DNA of 64,000 nucleotides from Burkholderiaceae bacterium (GCA_026125795.1 JAHCKM010000004.1:248001-312000); one strand, 5' to 3'; shown: positions 32,702-41,848, counted from the stretch's first letter. The notes: generated by a model not told the origin, from the sequence alone. Numbers and translations are program-made.

Positions 32702-34402
32702 CTAGTCGAGTTCGACGTCGGTGTGCACGGCACCAGCACGGTCGGCGCGCGCGCTCAGGCTCAATCGGGTGCCGCGCGGCGCGCGCACCACCCACTCGGC
32801 CACCGCGCGGTCGGCGGTGACCTCGCGATTGGGCAAGAATGCCTGCAACGAGGTCTTGACGGCATGGCCGGCGAGCTGCGGCCCGACGAGACGCGGCTTG
32901 CCGCTCAGCAGCGAACAGCCTTCGGGCAACAGCACCTCGAACACGACCCCGCGCGCGATCTTGCGCTCGAGTGCACGTGCGCTCACGTAGGCCGGCAGGT
33001 AGCCCGCGTTGGCCACTGCAAAACGCACACGCCAGGTGTCGGGTCCGAGCGCACGAACCTCGGTGCGCAACAGCTCGAGCTTGGGCAGGCTGAGTGCAAG
33101 TTGAGTCAGCCACGGCGGGAACCGTGCCGCCTCTCGCTCGCGCAGGTGCGGCGGCGGATTGCGCCAGTAGTTCAGGCGATCCCAGCCGCCCAGCTCCACC
33201 GCGCCGAGCTGCGGGTGCAGGAACGGATACCAGGTGACGTGGGCTTGGCCGCCGCACTGCGCATCGCTCCAGCGCAGCAGTTTGAGGTCGTCTTCCGGCG
33301 GATGCTCGCGGTACCAGTGGATCCAGTCGTAGTCGGTGATGCCGGCTTCCTTGTTTGGCGCCCAGATCTCCACCGTCCAGAACAACGAGCCCAGGTGCTC
33401 GTAGAGCCAGTCCTGCGTGCCGGTGATGACCTCTTTGGGGTGGTAGCGGAAGTCCTCGTAGATGCTGATCGCCGGATAGCCGGTGAGCTTCTCGCCCAGC
33501 GCCGACAGCCGCTTGTAGACCCACAGGTCTTCCGGCGTCATGTCGTCGTCGGCCTGCGTGCCCATCGGCCGCAGGATCACGCCGGAGTGGGTGTGGAAGC
33601 TGACGCCGGCGCCGATGTTGGGATGCCTGACGATGAAGTCCACCATCGCGCGCACCTCGGGCTCGCTGGTGGGATACGGCCCGGCTCCGACCTGCTCGAA
33701 CTCCTGGCGCCAATAGGCCGGGAAGTTGCGGTTCAGATCGAGCCCCTCGCGGTCGCGGTTGACCTGGATCTGCAGGCCGTCAAAGTGGGTCAGCGTGCCT
33801 TCGGGCATCACGCGCCAGTAGGTGCCGCCGAACTCGCCCGGCTCGCGCGGGATCATCAGCCGCGCGTCATCCGGGTGGCTCTTCCACGCGCCGTTGGGGT
33901 CAGCGATGCGCATGAACAGCACACGGCCGTCGCCATCGACGTCTTCGATCGTCAGCCCTTCGACATGCGGCTCGTCGAACGGATAGGGGCGCGTCGACGA
34001 TCGGATGTGGCGCGGCCGGTCGGCCAGTGCCAGCTCGGCGCCATCGGGGTTCAGGCGCGGGCACAGGTAGATCACGCGCGTGTCGAGCAGCCGCGTGGTG
34101 GCGCTGTCGGAGCCATAGCCGGTGACGAGCTGGTGCAGCCAGTACAGGCAGGCGGTGCTCGCAGCGAGCTCGCCGGCGTGGATGTTGCCGTCGCACCAGA
34201 AAGCGGGCTTGTCGGTGTCGGGGCCGCTGCCGCGCTGCGTGATCACGGCGACCCAGATGTCGCGCCCTTCATGGCTCTTGCCGATCGATTCGATGCGCAC
34301 CAGATCCGGCCGCGCATCGGCGTAGTCGTGCAGCAATCGCGTCAGCTCGGCGTGGCGGTAGAAGAGGTCGAAGCGGGGAACGGGCAACTCGGTCATCGTC
34401 AT
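32702..34402 (-). CDS. M14 family zinc carboxypeptidase
   Basis: 566 residues with no evident signal peptide. Zinc ligands are His75 and Glu78 (GNIHAGE) and His272 (FHTHSG). DLNRNFP (222-228) holds the substrate-binding Asn-Arg pair, and Glu345 in VEIWAPN is the likely catalytic base. The catalytic domain spans roughly residues 10-380; the remaining 190 residues look like a beta-rich C-terminal domain (LLRTEVRALGPDTWRVRFAV...). It should remove C-terminal residues or cleave amide bonds in small substrates; the substrate is unknown. It starts at ATG 34402 and stands alone, flanked by repeat-containing gaps. Confidence 0.9.
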   Translation of the reverse strand: MTMTELPVPRFDLFYRHAELTRLLHDYADARPDLVRIESIGKSHEGRDIWVAVITQRGSGPDTDKPAFWCDGNIHAGELAASTACLYWLHQLVTGYGSDSATTRLLDTRVIYLCPRLNPDGAELALADRPRHIRSSTRPYPFDEPHVEGLTIEDVDGDGRVLFMRIADPNGAWKSHPDDARLMIPREPGEFGGTYWRVMPEGTLTHFDGLQIQVNRDREGLDLNRNFPAYWRQEFEQVGAGPYPTSEPEVRAMVDFIVRHPNIGAGVSFHTHSGVILRPMGTQADDDMTPEDLWVYKRLSALGEKLTGYPAISIYEDFRYHPKEVITGTQDWLYEHLGSLFWTVEIWAPNKEAGITDYDWIHWYREHPPEDDLKLLRWSDAQCGGQAHVTWYPFLHPQLGAVELGGWDRLNYWRNPPPHLREREAARFPPWLTQLALSLPKLELLRTEVRALGPDTWRVRFAVANAGYLPAYVSARALERKIARGVVFEVLLPEGCSLLSGKPRLVGPQLAGHAVKTSLQAFLPNREVTADRAVAEWVVRAPRGTRLSLSARADRAGAVHTDVELD

Positions 34403-34527
34403 GCGAGCCAGGCAATCACGTGGCGGCGTATGTGTTCAAGTGTGGCAGAGCGCTGCACAGGGTCCTGGCCGAGCGCACCTCGCGCAAACCCGGCCGCGGC
34501 CTTTGCACTCTGGCGCGACCGGGCGAG

Positions 34528-34592
34528 CTCATTGGGCATCCTCCGGCCTGCGGCCTCCGGTATTCGCCTTGGGAGCGGCCCCGGCGGCTCAT
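34528..34592 (-). repeat. Dispersed intergenic repeat, family B (copy 1)
   Basis: Read on the minus strand it runs ATGAGCCGCCGGGGCCGCTC, then AAGGCGAATACCGGAG and GGAGGATGCCCAATGAG. It is about 85 percent identical by eye to 40828-40890. The TGA of its first four bases is the stop codon of the yafJ-like gene. Confidence 0.6.
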
Positions 34593-35344
34593 GCGAGATG
34601 CTCGCCGCGCACGAACACGCGCAGCTCGCCGGGAACCATCGCGTGCCAGTCCTCGCCGGCGGTCAGCGGCTCGGTGGCGACGATCGCCACGCGGTCGGCA
34701 GGCGTCGTCAGCGCGGCGAAGTCGACGCTGAGATCCTCGTCGGCCAGGCGCGCGTGCGAGAACGGATGCCGCCGCTGCAGCCAGTGCAGTCGCGTGGAGG
34801 CGTGCGCCCACAGCGCCTGGCCGTTGGACAGCAGCAGGTTGAACGCGCCGTGCGCCGCCGGCAGCGGCAGCAACTCGGCCAGCGTGCGCGTCAGCTCGCC
34901 GATCGTCGGCACCGCGGCGTGCGCCTTGGCGAGCTCCTGCATCAGCCAGCTGAACGCCCGCTCGCTGTCGGTGTCGCCCACCGGTCGAAACGCGCCGTGC
35001 AGCCGCGGGTGAAAGTCCTTCAGGTCGCCGTTGTGCGCGAACACCCAGTAGCGCCCCCACAGCTCGCGCATGAACGGATGCGAGTTCTCCAGCGCCACGC
35101 GACCCTGCGTGGCCTTGCGGATGTGGGCGATGACGTTGTCGCTCCTGATCGGATAGCGCTTGACCAGCTCGGCCACCGGCGAGGAGCGTGCGCCGTGGTG
35201 GTCGACGAACAGGCGCAGACCGCGGTCTTCGAAGAAGGCGATGCCAAAGCCGTCCTTGTGCTCGTCGGCACGCATGGCCAGGCCGGTGAACGAGAACATC
35301 ACGTCGGTCGGCGTGTTGGCGTTCATGCCGAGCAACTGGCACAT
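34589..35344 (-). CDS. yafJ: Class II glutamine amidotransferase, YafJ-like
   Basis: 251 residues, close to E. coli YafJ in length and sequence pattern. Cys2 (MCQLLGMNANTPTDV) is the catalytic nucleophile after Met removal. HIRKATQGRVALENSHPF, FAHNGDLKDF and PVGDTDSERAF form the glutaminase pocket. No synthase domain is attached, and the physiological acceptor is unknown. The ATG at 35344 must be the start because Cys2 has to follow the initiator Met. There is no ribosome binding site; a weak CACGAT box is six bases upstream. Confidence 0.9.
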   Translation of the reverse strand: MCQLLGMNANTPTDVMFSFTGLAMRADEHKDGFGIAFFEDRGLRLFVDHHGARSSPVAELVKRYPIRSDNVIAHIRKATQGRVALENSHPFMRELWGRYWVFAHNGDLKDFHPRLHGAFRPVGDTDSERAFSWLMQELAKAHAAVPTIGELTRTLAELLPLPAAHGAFNLLLSNGQALWAHASTRLHWLQRRHPFSHARLADEDLSVDFAALTTPADRVAIVATEPLTAGEDWHAMVPGELRVFVRGEHLA

Positions 35345-35377
35345 GCCGCTATCGTGCCATCAGCCCCGCGGCCCTTG

Positions 35378-36634
35378 CTAGCGGATCGGCAGGAACAGTC
35401 GAGCGATGCCGCGTGCGCTGACCAGATTGCCGGGGTTGCCGGTCTCTTCGAGCACGCCCTCCATGCGCTTGAGGATGCGCGGGCTGCGGTTGGCGCGCCA
35501 TATCAGCAGGTCGGCCAGCCAGGGGTGGTCGTTGACGCGGTTGGCGCGCTCGTACAGATCGAAGCGCGGCTTGAGCGCACCGATCGCAGCGCGATAGCGC
35601 GCATGCGCCGCGTCGAGGGCTGCGGCACCCCCAGCATCCGCCGGGGCGGCCGCACGTGCATCGATCAGCGTCTTGGCGGCCAGCATGCCGGTCTCCATCG
35701 CCTTGCCGATGCCCTCGCCGGTGAACGCATACGTGCTGCCGGCGGCCTCGCCGGTCACCATCAGGCCGGGACGTGTCAGCGCCGCGCCCTCGAGCGAGCA
35801 GCGCAGCGGCGCGCCCTTCAACTCGCCTTGCGGCATGCCGCCGCGCATCAGCTCGCGCGCCGGCGCATACACCTGGCAGAAGGCGGCGAACATGTCGCGC
35901 AGGTTGACCTCCTGCATGGTCTGCCGGCCATCCACCTGCTTGCTGTGGCTGTGCGCCAGGCCGACGCCGATGTTGAAGACGCCGTCGGGGCACGGAAAGA
36001 TCCAGCCGTAGCCCTTGCGCAGCCGCTTGTGCCACACCACCTCAAGGTCGGTGATGCGCCCGGCCATCGCCGGGTGGTGCACATACCCGCGCAGCGCCAC
36101 GCCGCTGGGCGTGCGGCGCTCGCACATGCCGGCGGCAATCAGTGCCTGCGGCACCGCGCCGGTGGCCAGCACCACCTGTAACGCACGCAGCTCGTGCATC
36201 TTGTCGCCGACCTTCAAGCGCGCACCGGCGACCCGCTCGCCGTCGAGCAGCGGCGCCTCGAAGCGTGTCGGGGCGTGCAGCTGTGCCCCCGCGCGCACGG
36301 CGCCGCGGCAGATGATGTGGTCGAGCTGGCGCCGCGGCAGCACCGCGAGGCGTCCCGGCACGTCGACGCGCCCGCCGCGCGGCCCGATGCAGCCGACATG
36401 GCGCACGCGTTGCGCCTGTGCCATCACCTCGTCGTACACACCCAGGCGCTGCAGCGCGGCGTGCGCGTCCGGGATCAATCCATCGCCGCACACCTTGTCG
36501 CGCGGGAACGCGTGGGCATCGACCAGCACGGTGTGCATGCCGGCGCGCGCCAGCAGCTGCGCGCAGGCGCTGCCGGCCGGGCCGGCACCGACCACCAGCA
36601 CGTCGCATGAAGAGGGCAAGGAAGGCTCGGCCAT
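35378..36634 (-). CDS. FAD-dependent oxidoreductase, geranylgeranyl reductase family
   Basis: 418 residues from ATG at 36634. The FAD-binding GxGxxG is in VVGAGPAGSACAQLL near the N-terminus; FPRDKVCGDGLIPDA is the family's hallmark; and GEAAGSTYAFTGEGIGKAMETG binds the flavin again. It probably reduces or hydroxylates an isoprenoid or quinone-like hydrophobic substrate, but no neighbour confirms one. There is no signal peptide. A TACAAT box at 36676-36681 on the minus strand lies about 42 bases upstream and may be the -10. Confidence 0.88.
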   Translation of the reverse strand: MAEPSLPSSCDVLVVGAGPAGSACAQLLARAGMHTVLVDAHAFPRDKVCGDGLIPDAHAALQRLGVYDEVMAQAQRVRHVGCIGPRGGRVDVPGRLAVLPRRQLDHIICRGAVRAGAQLHAPTRFEAPLLDGERVAGARLKVGDKMHELRALQVVLATGAVPQALIAAGMCERRTPSGVALRGYVHHPAMAGRITDLEVVWHKRLRKGYGWIFPCPDGVFNIGVGLAHSHSKQVDGRQTMQEVNLRDMFAAFCQVYAPARELMRGGMPQGELKGAPLRCSLEGAALTRPGLMVTGEAAGSTYAFTGEGIGKAMETGMLAAKTLIDARAAAPADAGGAAALDAAHARYRAAIGALKPRFDLYERANRVNDHPWLADLLIWRANRSPRILKRMEGVLEETGNPGNLVSARGIARLFLPIR

Positions 36635-36699
36635 GTGCGACGCGGGCGCCGAGAGCCGCACCCGCAAGGCAGCGGATTGTAGAGAGCCGGCCTGTTGGC

Positions 36700-36757
36700 T
36701 CGGCTGGTGGCTTCGCCACCGTCACCTCGCGATGCGATGTGAGCCTGCGCCGCAGCG
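36700..36757. repeat. Dispersed intergenic repeat, family C (diverged copy)
   Basis: GTCACCTCGCGATGCGATG followed by TGAGCCTGCGCCGCAGCGG corresponds to the core of the copies at 32630 and 41427. It sits in the gap between glcB and the flavoprotein gene. Confidence 0.4.
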
Positions 36758-36771
36758 GCCTGCGCCCGCTG

Positions 36772-38997
36772 TCAGGCCGGCTGGAGCTGTGGCTGCTCTG
36801 GCGTCAATGCCGCCTTCACCCGCTGGCGCCACGCGTGCAGCAGCGGCTCGGTGTACCCGCTGGGCTGCTGCTTGCCCTTGAACACCAGATCGAGCGCGGC
36901 CTGATAGGCGGCGCTCGTTTCGGCGTGACCGGCCATCGGCCGGTACAGCGGATCGCCGGCGTTCTGCCGGTCGACCACCGCCGCCATGCGCTCGAAGGTG
37001 GCGCGCACCTGCGCCTCGGTGACGACACCGTGGTGCAGCCAGTTGGCGATGTGCTGGCTGGAGATACGCAGCGTCGCGCGGTCTTCCATCAGGCCGACGT
37101 TGTGGATGTCGGGCACCTTGGAGCAGCCCACGCCCTGGTCGACCCAGCGCACCACGTAGCCCAGGATGCCCTGCGCGTTGTTGTCGATCTCCTGCTGGCG
37201 CTCGGCGGCGCTCCAGTCGGCCTTGGCGGCCACCGGCACCGTCAGCAGATCGTCCATCAGAGCGTCGTATTCGTCGTCGAGCCGGATCTTCTCGAGCTCC
37301 TTCATCACCGCGAACACGTCGACCTGGTGGTAGTGCAACGCGTGCAGCGTGGCGGCGGTCGGGCTCGGCACCCACGCGGTGTTGGCGCCGGCCTGCGGGT
37401 GCACGATCTTCTGCTTGAGCATCGCGCCCATCAGGTCGGGCATGGCCCACATGCCCTTGCCGATCTGCGCCCTGCCGCGCAGGCCGCATTGCAGGCCCAC
37501 CAGCACGTTGAGGCGCTCGTAGGCGGCGATCCACTTGCTGGCCTTCATGTCACCCTTGCGGATCATCGGGCCGGCCAGCATGGCGGTGTGGATCTCGTCG
37601 CCAGTGCGGTCGAGGAAGCCGGTGTTGATGAAGGCCACGCGGCTCGATGCCGCGGCGATGCAGGCTTTCAGGTTGACGCTGGTGCGGCGTTCCTCGTCCA
37701 TGATGCCAAGCTTGACCGTGCTGTCGGGCAGGCCGAGCAACTGCTCGACGCGCGCGAACAATTCGGCCGCGAAAGCCACCTCTTCGGGTCCGTGCATCTT
37801 GGGCTTGACGATGTAGATCGACCCGGTGCGGCTGTTGCGGATGCCGTTCGAACGGTCGCTCTGCAGGTCGTGCAGCGCGATCGCGGTGCTGACCACTGCA
37901 TCGAGGATGCCTTCGGGGATCTCCTGGCGCGCCTCGCCCACCAGGACCGCCGGGTTGCTCATCAGGTGGCCCACGTTGCGCACGAACAGCAGCGAGCGGC
38001 CGTGCAGCGTGAGCTCGCCGCCGCCGGGCCGGGTGTAGACGCGGTCGGGGTTCAGGCAACGCACGAAGCTCTTGCCGCCCTTGTTCATGCGCTCGGTCAG
38101 CGTGCCTTTGAGGATGCCGAGCCAGTTGCCATAGGCCTGCACCTTGTCGTCGGCATCGACCACCGCCACCGAGTCTTCGAGGTCGAGGATGGTCGACACC
38201 GCCGATTCGATCACCAGGTCGCACACGCCGGCAGCGTCGTCGCGGCCGATCGGGTGCGCCTTGTCGATGCGGATGTCGAGGTGCAGCCCGTTGTGCACCA
38301 GCAGCACGCCGGTCGGCGCATCGGCGTCGCCCTGGTAGCCGAGGAACTGCGCGGGCTTGGCGAGCGTCGTGGACGGGCCGCTGCGCAACGCCACGACGAG
38401 CTGGCCCCCGACCACGCGGTAGGCGGTTGAATCGACGTGCGAGCCGCGCTTGAGCGGCGCGGTGCGGTCGAGCACGTGGCGGCAGTATTCGATGACCTTG
38501 GCGCCGCGCACCGCGTTGTAGCCCGGGCCGCGCGTGGCGCCGCCGTCTTCGAGCAGCGCGTCGGTGCCGTAGAGCGCGTCGTACAACGAGCCCCAGCGCG
38601 CATTGGCGGCGTTCAACGCATAACGCGCGTTGGTCACGGGCACCACCAGTTGCGGGCCCGCCTGGCGCGCCAGCTCGTCATCGACGTTGGCGGTGCTGAT
38701 CTTCACGCGCTTGGGCACCGGCACCAGGTAGCGGATCTGCTTGAGCATCTCGCGGTACGCGCGCCGGTTGCGGATCGGCCCGGGGTTGGCGCGGTGCCAG
38801 GCATCGAGCTCGTTCTGCAGCCGATCGCGCTCGGCGAGCAGCGCGGCGTTCTTCGGCGCCAGGTCGCGCACGATGGCGTCGAAGCCCTGCCAGAACACGG
38901 CCGGCGCGATGCCGGTGCCGGGCAGTACCTCGCGCTCGATGAACGCGTGCAGGTTGGCGGCGACATGCAGGCCATGGACGGTGATGCGGTCGGTCAT
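36772..38997 (-). CDS. glcB: Malate synthase G
   Basis: 741 residues, the length of the single-chain G isoform. It condenses glyoxylate and acetyl-CoA to malate in the glyoxylate or glycolate pathways. Conserved stretches include [58 protein letters not shown] and [19 protein letters not shown]. It starts at ATG 38997. A haloacid dehalogenase gene lies 16 bases upstream on the same strand. The C-terminus ends in a Pro-Gln-rich tail ([10 protein letters not shown]). The LysR regulator at 39902 is divergent to this pair and may control it. Confidence 0.96.
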   Translation of the reverse strand: MTDRITVHGLHVAANLHAFIEREVLPGTGIAPAVFWQGFDAIVRDLAPKNAALLAERDRLQNELDAWHRANPGPIRNRRAYREMLKQIRYLVPVPKRVKISTANVDDELARQAGPQLVVPVTNARYALNAANARWGSLYDALYGTDALLEDGGATRGPGYNAVRGAKVIEYCRHVLDRTAPLKRGSHVDSTAYRVVGGQLVVALRSGPSTTLAKPAQFLGYQGDADAPTGVLLVHNGLHLDIRIDKAHPIGRDDAAGVCDLVIESAVSTILDLEDSVAVVDADDKVQAYGNWLGILKGTLTERMNKGGKSFVRCLNPDRVYTRPGGGELTLHGRSLLFVRNVGHLMSNPAVLVGEARQEIPEGILDAVVSTAIALHDLQSDRSNGIRNSRTGSIYIVKPKMHGPEEVAFAAELFARVEQLLGLPDSTVKLGIMDEERRTSVNLKACIAAASSRVAFINTGFLDRTGDEIHTAMLAGPMIRKGDMKASKWIAAYERLNVLVGLQCGLRGRAQIGKGMWAMPDLMGAMLKQKIVHPQAGANTAWVPSPTAATLHALHYHQVDVFAVMKELEKIRLDDEYDALMDDLLTVPVAAKADWSAAERQQEIDNNAQGILGYVVRWVDQGVGCSKVPDIHNVGLMEDRATLRISSQHIANWLHHGVVTEAQVRATFERMAAVVDRQNAGDPLYRPMAGHAETSAAYQAALDLVFKGKQQPSGYTEPLLHAWRQRVKAALTPEQPQLQPA

Positions 38998-39013
38998 GGT
39001 TGGAGACTTGGGG

Positions 39014-39706
39014 TCAGGAGGGGAAGAAGTCGAGCACCGCGCGCAGGCTGGTGCCGGTGCGTGTGGGCGGTGTGTCGAGCGGATCGAGCGGCACGCCGCT
39101 GCGGTTGATCCACAACGTCGTGTAGCCATACCAGGTGGCGCCGATCGCGTCCCAGGCGTTGCTCGACACGAACAGGATGTCGCGCAGCGGCAGCCCGAGC
39201 GCCGCGGGTCCGAGCGCGTACACCGCATCGTCGATCTTGAAGCGCTGCACGCTGTGCGCGCTCAGCACCGGGTCGAGCCAGGCGGAAAAGCCGGCATGGC
39301 CGATCACCGCATCGAGCATCGGCGGATCGCCGTTGGACAACACGCCGCAGCGCACGCCGCGCGCCTGCAGGTCACGCAGCACCGCCTCGTTCTCGGCGAA
39401 CGGCGCCAGACCGCGGTACTCGCCCATCAGCGCGTCGCTGGCCGCGGGCGTGAGATCGCACTGCAGCCGCGCGCATGCGAACTGAAGCGCCCGCAGGGTC
39501 AGGTCGCTGAACGGACGGTAGCGGCGGCTCATCGAGACCAGCCGCGTGTATTCAATCTGCTTGTCGCGCCACAGCAGCGCCAGCCGCTCGCCGAAGCCGG
39601 GAAACAGGGCCTCGGCGCGCACGCCCACGCTGTAGACGTCGAACAGCGTGCCGTACACATCGAACAGCACGGCACGCGGCGTGGGCAACGGATGGACAGG
39701 AGACAT
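39014..39706 (-). CDS. Haloacid dehalogenase, type II (L-2-haloacid dehalogenase family)
   Basis: 230 residues from the second ATG (39706); an ATG at 39715 adds three residues. The nucleophile Asp lies in [10 protein letters not shown], followed by the substrate-binding Arg in [13 protein letters not shown], the Ser of LSNGDPPML, a Lys, and the acidic end motif region [12 protein letters not shown]. The FDVYGTL-SNG-SSNAWD set is that of L-2-haloacid dehalogenases, which turn 2-haloacids into hydroxyacids. Its place before glcB suggests use of haloacetate-derived glycolate or glyoxylate, but a general phosphatase-like role is also possible. Confidence 0.88.
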   Translation of the reverse strand: MSPVHPLPTPRAVLFDVYGTLFDVYSVGVRAEALFPGFGERLALLWRDKQIEYTRLVSMSRRYRPFSDLTLRALQFACARLQCDLTPAASDALMGEYRGLAPFAENEAVLRDLQARGVRCGVLSNGDPPMLDAVIGHAGFSAWLDPVLSAHSVQRFKIDDAVYALGPAALGLPLRDILFVSSNAWDAIGATWYGYTTLWINRSGVPLDPLDTPPTRTGTSLRAVLDFFPS

Positions 39707-39862
39707 GGGCCACACACTCTATGCGTTGGCGGGGTGCAGATTGGGTGCCGTGCGGGCGCTGGATTGATGACGATACTGAACTGAATACTTGCAGCAACTC
39801 AACCATTGCCAGCCGTGTGGGTTTGGTGTTACAGCAACACCGAAGCCAATCCCTGGGAAATC

Positions 39863-39899
39863 TCAATTGATCTATGACATCCACAAGGCTAATGTGGAT
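39863..39899 (+). promoter_or_regulatory. Palindromes in the divergent region upstream of the LysR gene
   Basis: TCAATTGA (39863-39870) is a perfect 8-base palindrome. ATCCAC and GTGGAT (39879-39884 and 39894-39899) form an inverted repeat spaced by 9 bases and ending two bases before the ATG. The surrounding 186-base gap is noticeably AT-richer than its neighbours. One of these could be an autoregulatory operator. Confidence 0.4.
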
Positions 39900-39901
39900 C
39901 G

Positions 39902-40831
39902 ATGGACCGGTTGAAGCAGATCGAGTCGTTCGCGGCCGTCGCTACCAAGGGCAGCCTGACCGCGGCGGCCAATGCCGAGGGCGTGGCGCCGGCGGTGATC
40001 GGCCGGCGCATCGATGCACTGGAAGAGCGCTTGGGCGTCAAGTTGCTGGTGCGCACCACGCGCCGCATCACGCTGACCCACGAGGGCAGCGCCTTTCTGG
40101 AGGACTGCCAGCGCATTCTGGTGGACCTGGCCACCGCCGAGGCCAGCGTCACCGAAGGTGGCGTGAAGGCTAGTGGTCACTTGCGAATCACCGCACCGGC
40201 CGGCTTCGGGCGGCGTCACGTGGCGCCGCTGGTGCCGCGCTTCCTGGGCCTGCATCCCGACGTGAGCTTGTCGCTGAACCTGTCCGACCGTGTGGTCGAC
40301 ATCGTCAACGAAGGCTTCGATTGCGCGGTGCGCGTCGGCGACCTGCCCGATTCAAGTCTGGTCAGTGTCCGGCTGGCCGACAACCGCCGCATGTGCGTGG
40401 CCACGCCGGAGTACCTGAAGCGCCACGGCACGCCGAAGACCCCGGCCGAGTTGAGCAAACACCGCTGCCTGCTGTTGTCGTCGGAGTCGAGCCAGCCGCG
40501 CGGCTGGGCCTTCACGGTGGACAACAAGGTGATCCACGTCCGGCCCGCCGGCACGCTCGATTGCAGCGACGGCCAGGTGCTGCACGACTGGTGCGCGCAG
40601 GGCCTGGGCATCGCGTGGCGCAGCACGTGGGAGGTGCAGGACGAGGTGTCCGACGGTCGCCTGATCGCCGTGCTCGAGGAATTCGCGGCACCGCCCAACG
40701 GCGTGTACGCGGTGTTTCCGCAGCGCAAGCACCTGCCGCTGCGTGTGCGCTTGTGGATCGACTTCATCAAGCAGGCCTACGGCGAAGCGGCGTACTGGGA
40801 CCGCGCCACGCGTCAACCCTTGGCGGCATGA
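39902..40831 (+). CDS. LysR family transcriptional regulator
   Basis: 309 residues. The N-terminal helix-turn-helix (about 1-60) reads MDRLKQIESFAAVATKGSLTA and continues into LEERLGVKLLVRTTRR. The effector domain (about 90-300) has SGHLRITAPAGFGRRHVAPL and VDIVNEGFDCAVRVG, the CrgA/DsdC-like subgroup common in Burkholderiales. It is divergent from the haloacid dehalogenase-glcB pair across an AT-rich gap with palindromes, so control of that pair is the simplest guess. The stop codon falls inside a family B repeat. Confidence 0.9.
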   Translation: MDRLKQIESFAAVATKGSLTAAANAEGVAPAVIGRRIDALEERLGVKLLVRTTRRITLTHEGSAFLEDCQRILVDLATAEASVTEGGVKASGHLRITAPAGFGRRHVAPLVPRFLGLHPDVSLSLNLSDRVVDIVNEGFDCAVRVGDLPDSSLVSVRLADNRRMCVATPEYLKRHGTPKTPAELSKHRCLLLSSESSQPRGWAFTVDNKVIHVRPAGTLDCSDGQVLHDWCAQGLGIAWRSTWEVQDEVSDGRLIAVLEEFAAPPNGVYAVFPQRKHLPLRVRLWIDFIKQAYGEAAYWDRATRQPLAA

Positions 40832-40939
40832 GCCGCACGGCCGCTCCGAAGGCGAATTCCGGAGCGCGCAAGCGCGCAGGATGCCCAATGAGCCGCACGG
40901 CCCCTGCAAGGGCGAACGCCGCAACGCGCAGCGTGGAGG
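40828..40939 (+). repeat. Dispersed intergenic repeat, family B (copy 2, with a tandem half copy)
   Basis: It begins ATGAGCCGCACGGCCGCTCC, whose TGA is the LysR stop codon, and continues to AGGATGCCCAATGAG at about 40891. A second partial unit, ATGAGCCGCACGGCCCCTG, then runs to GTGGAGG at 40939. That GGAGG is the ribosome binding site for the next gene. Confidence 0.6.
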
Positions 40940-40946
40940 TTCTTCG

Positions 40947-41405
40947 ATGATGCTGCTCGAGGCGGCGCTGGCCTACCTGCACCTGATCGCCATCCTGACG
41001 TGGATCGTGTTCATCGGCTCGAGCACCGCGCTGGCGCGTGCCGAGTGGCTCAACGAAGCCGCGCTGGCGCGCCTGGCGCGCGTCGATCGCATCGCTGCCA
41101 TCGCCGCGATGGCGGTGCTGTTCACCGGCATCGCACGGGTCGCCTGGGGCATCAAGGGCGCGGCCTGGTACGGCGCACAGCCGTTGTTGTGGACCAAGCT
41201 GGTGCTGTGGCTGGTGATGGTCGGCGTCGGCGGGCGCGCCTCGCGCCGCATCCAGCGCTGGCAGCGTGACTGCGCCGCGGGCCGCGGCCTGCCGGGCGCC
41301 GATGAGATCGCCAAGGTGCGCAAGCGGCTGATGGCCGCTTCACACCTGATGGTGGTGATCCCGCTGGTGGCGGTCTGCCTGGCGCGCGGGATCGGCGTGC
41401 GTTAA
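40947..41405 (+). CDS. DUF2214 family membrane protein
   Basis: 152 residues with four predicted membrane helices (about 5-25, 47-68, 80-100 and 130-148). The sequence AYLHLIAILTWIVFIGSSTAL, VDRIAAIAAMAVLFTGIARV and GAQPLLWTKLVLWLVMVGVG is typical of DUF2214, related in shape to CopD-like integral proteins. Function is unknown. The ATG at 40947 (another follows at 40950) has GGAGG 8-12 bases upstream. The preceding LysR gene is 115 bases away with only repeats between them. Confidence 0.82.
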   Translation: MMLLEAALAYLHLIAILTWIVFIGSSTALARAEWLNEAALARLARVDRIAAIAAMAVLFTGIARVAWGIKGAAWYGAQPLLWTKLVLWLVMVGVGGRASRRIQRWQRDCAAGRGLPGADEIAKVRKRLMAASHLMVVIPLVAVCLARGIGVR

Positions 41406-41410
41406 AAGAG

Positions 41411-41480
41411 GCTTTGGCTCCGGCATCACATCGCTTCGCGATATGAGCCTCGCCGAAGCGTGACCCGGCGGCCTCGCGGC
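41411..41480. repeat. 70-base direct repeat, unit 1 (family C)
   Basis: Identical base for base to 41487-41556, with only six bases between. It begins GCTTTGGCTCCGGCATCACA and ends GCGGCCTCGCGGC. It starts six bases after the stop of the DUF2214 gene. Confidence 0.95.
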
Positions 41481-41486
41481 TGTGCT

Positions 41487-41556
41487 GCTTTGGCTCCGGC
41501 ATCACATCGCTTCGCGATATGAGCCTCGCCGAAGCGTGACCCGGCGGCCTCGCGGC
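41487..41556. repeat. 70-base direct repeat, unit 2 (family C)
   Basis: Perfect copy of 41411-41480. Its last bases form the left arm of the stem-loop at 41536-41567. The perfect identity suggests a recent duplication of one intergenic element. Confidence 0.95.
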
Positions 41557-41567
41557 CGCCGGGTCAC
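41536..41567. terminator. Stem-loop at the 3' end of psiF
   Basis: GTGACCCGGCGGC pairs perfectly with GCCGCCGGGTCAC around CTCGCG: a 13-base stem. It overlaps the psiF stop codon (41564-41566). No T-run follows on either strand, so it may work as a factor-dependent or bidirectional end signal between convergent genes. Confidence 0.55.
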
Positions 41568-41848
41568 GCTTTCAGGCACTCGCTCATGAACTTCTTGCGC
41601 TCGTCGCCCTTCTTGCCGGCGGCTTCCTTGTTGCAGGCCTTCATCTTGTCCTGCTGGGTCACCTTGGTGGACAAGCAGGACTTCATGAACGCCTTGCGCT
41701 CCTCGCCGGCCAGTTTCTTCTCGCCGGCCTCCTTGTTGCATTCGCTCATCTTGTTCTGCTGCGCGGAGGGCTTCTTCTCGTCCGCGGCCTGCAGCGACAT
41801 CGACGCGGCAGCCAGCGTCAACGCCAGCACGGTCATCAGTGGTTTCAT
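41564..41848 (-). CDS. psiF: PsiF family protein (phosphate-starvation-inducible)
   Basis: 94 residues: a signal peptide (MKPLMTVLALTLAAASMSLQA, cut near residue 21) followed by two PsiF repeats. Each repeat has the form QxKMxxCNKEAxxKKxxxERKxFMxxCL, so Cys pairs recur at equal spacing. In E. coli the gene is induced by phosphate limitation; its function is unknown. AGGAAGAGAAG precedes the ATG at 41848. I see no clear pho box in the 136-base gap upstream. Confidence 0.9.
   Translation of the reverse strand: MKPLMTVLALTLAAASMSLQAADEKKPSAQQNKMSECNKEAGEKKLAGEERKAFMKSCLSTKVTQQDKMKACNKEAAGKKGDERKKFMSECLKA

Noticed and set aside
32006-36181. 1391-codon open frame on the plus strand
   Set aside because: It is antisense to five well-supported minus-strand genes; its product is Arg/His/Gln/Ala-rich without any domain. 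High GC content creates such long shadow frames.
41411-41556. Possible CRISPR from two identical repeats
   Set aside because: Only two units, 70 bases long with a 6-base spacer, and no cas genes. This is a tandem duplication.
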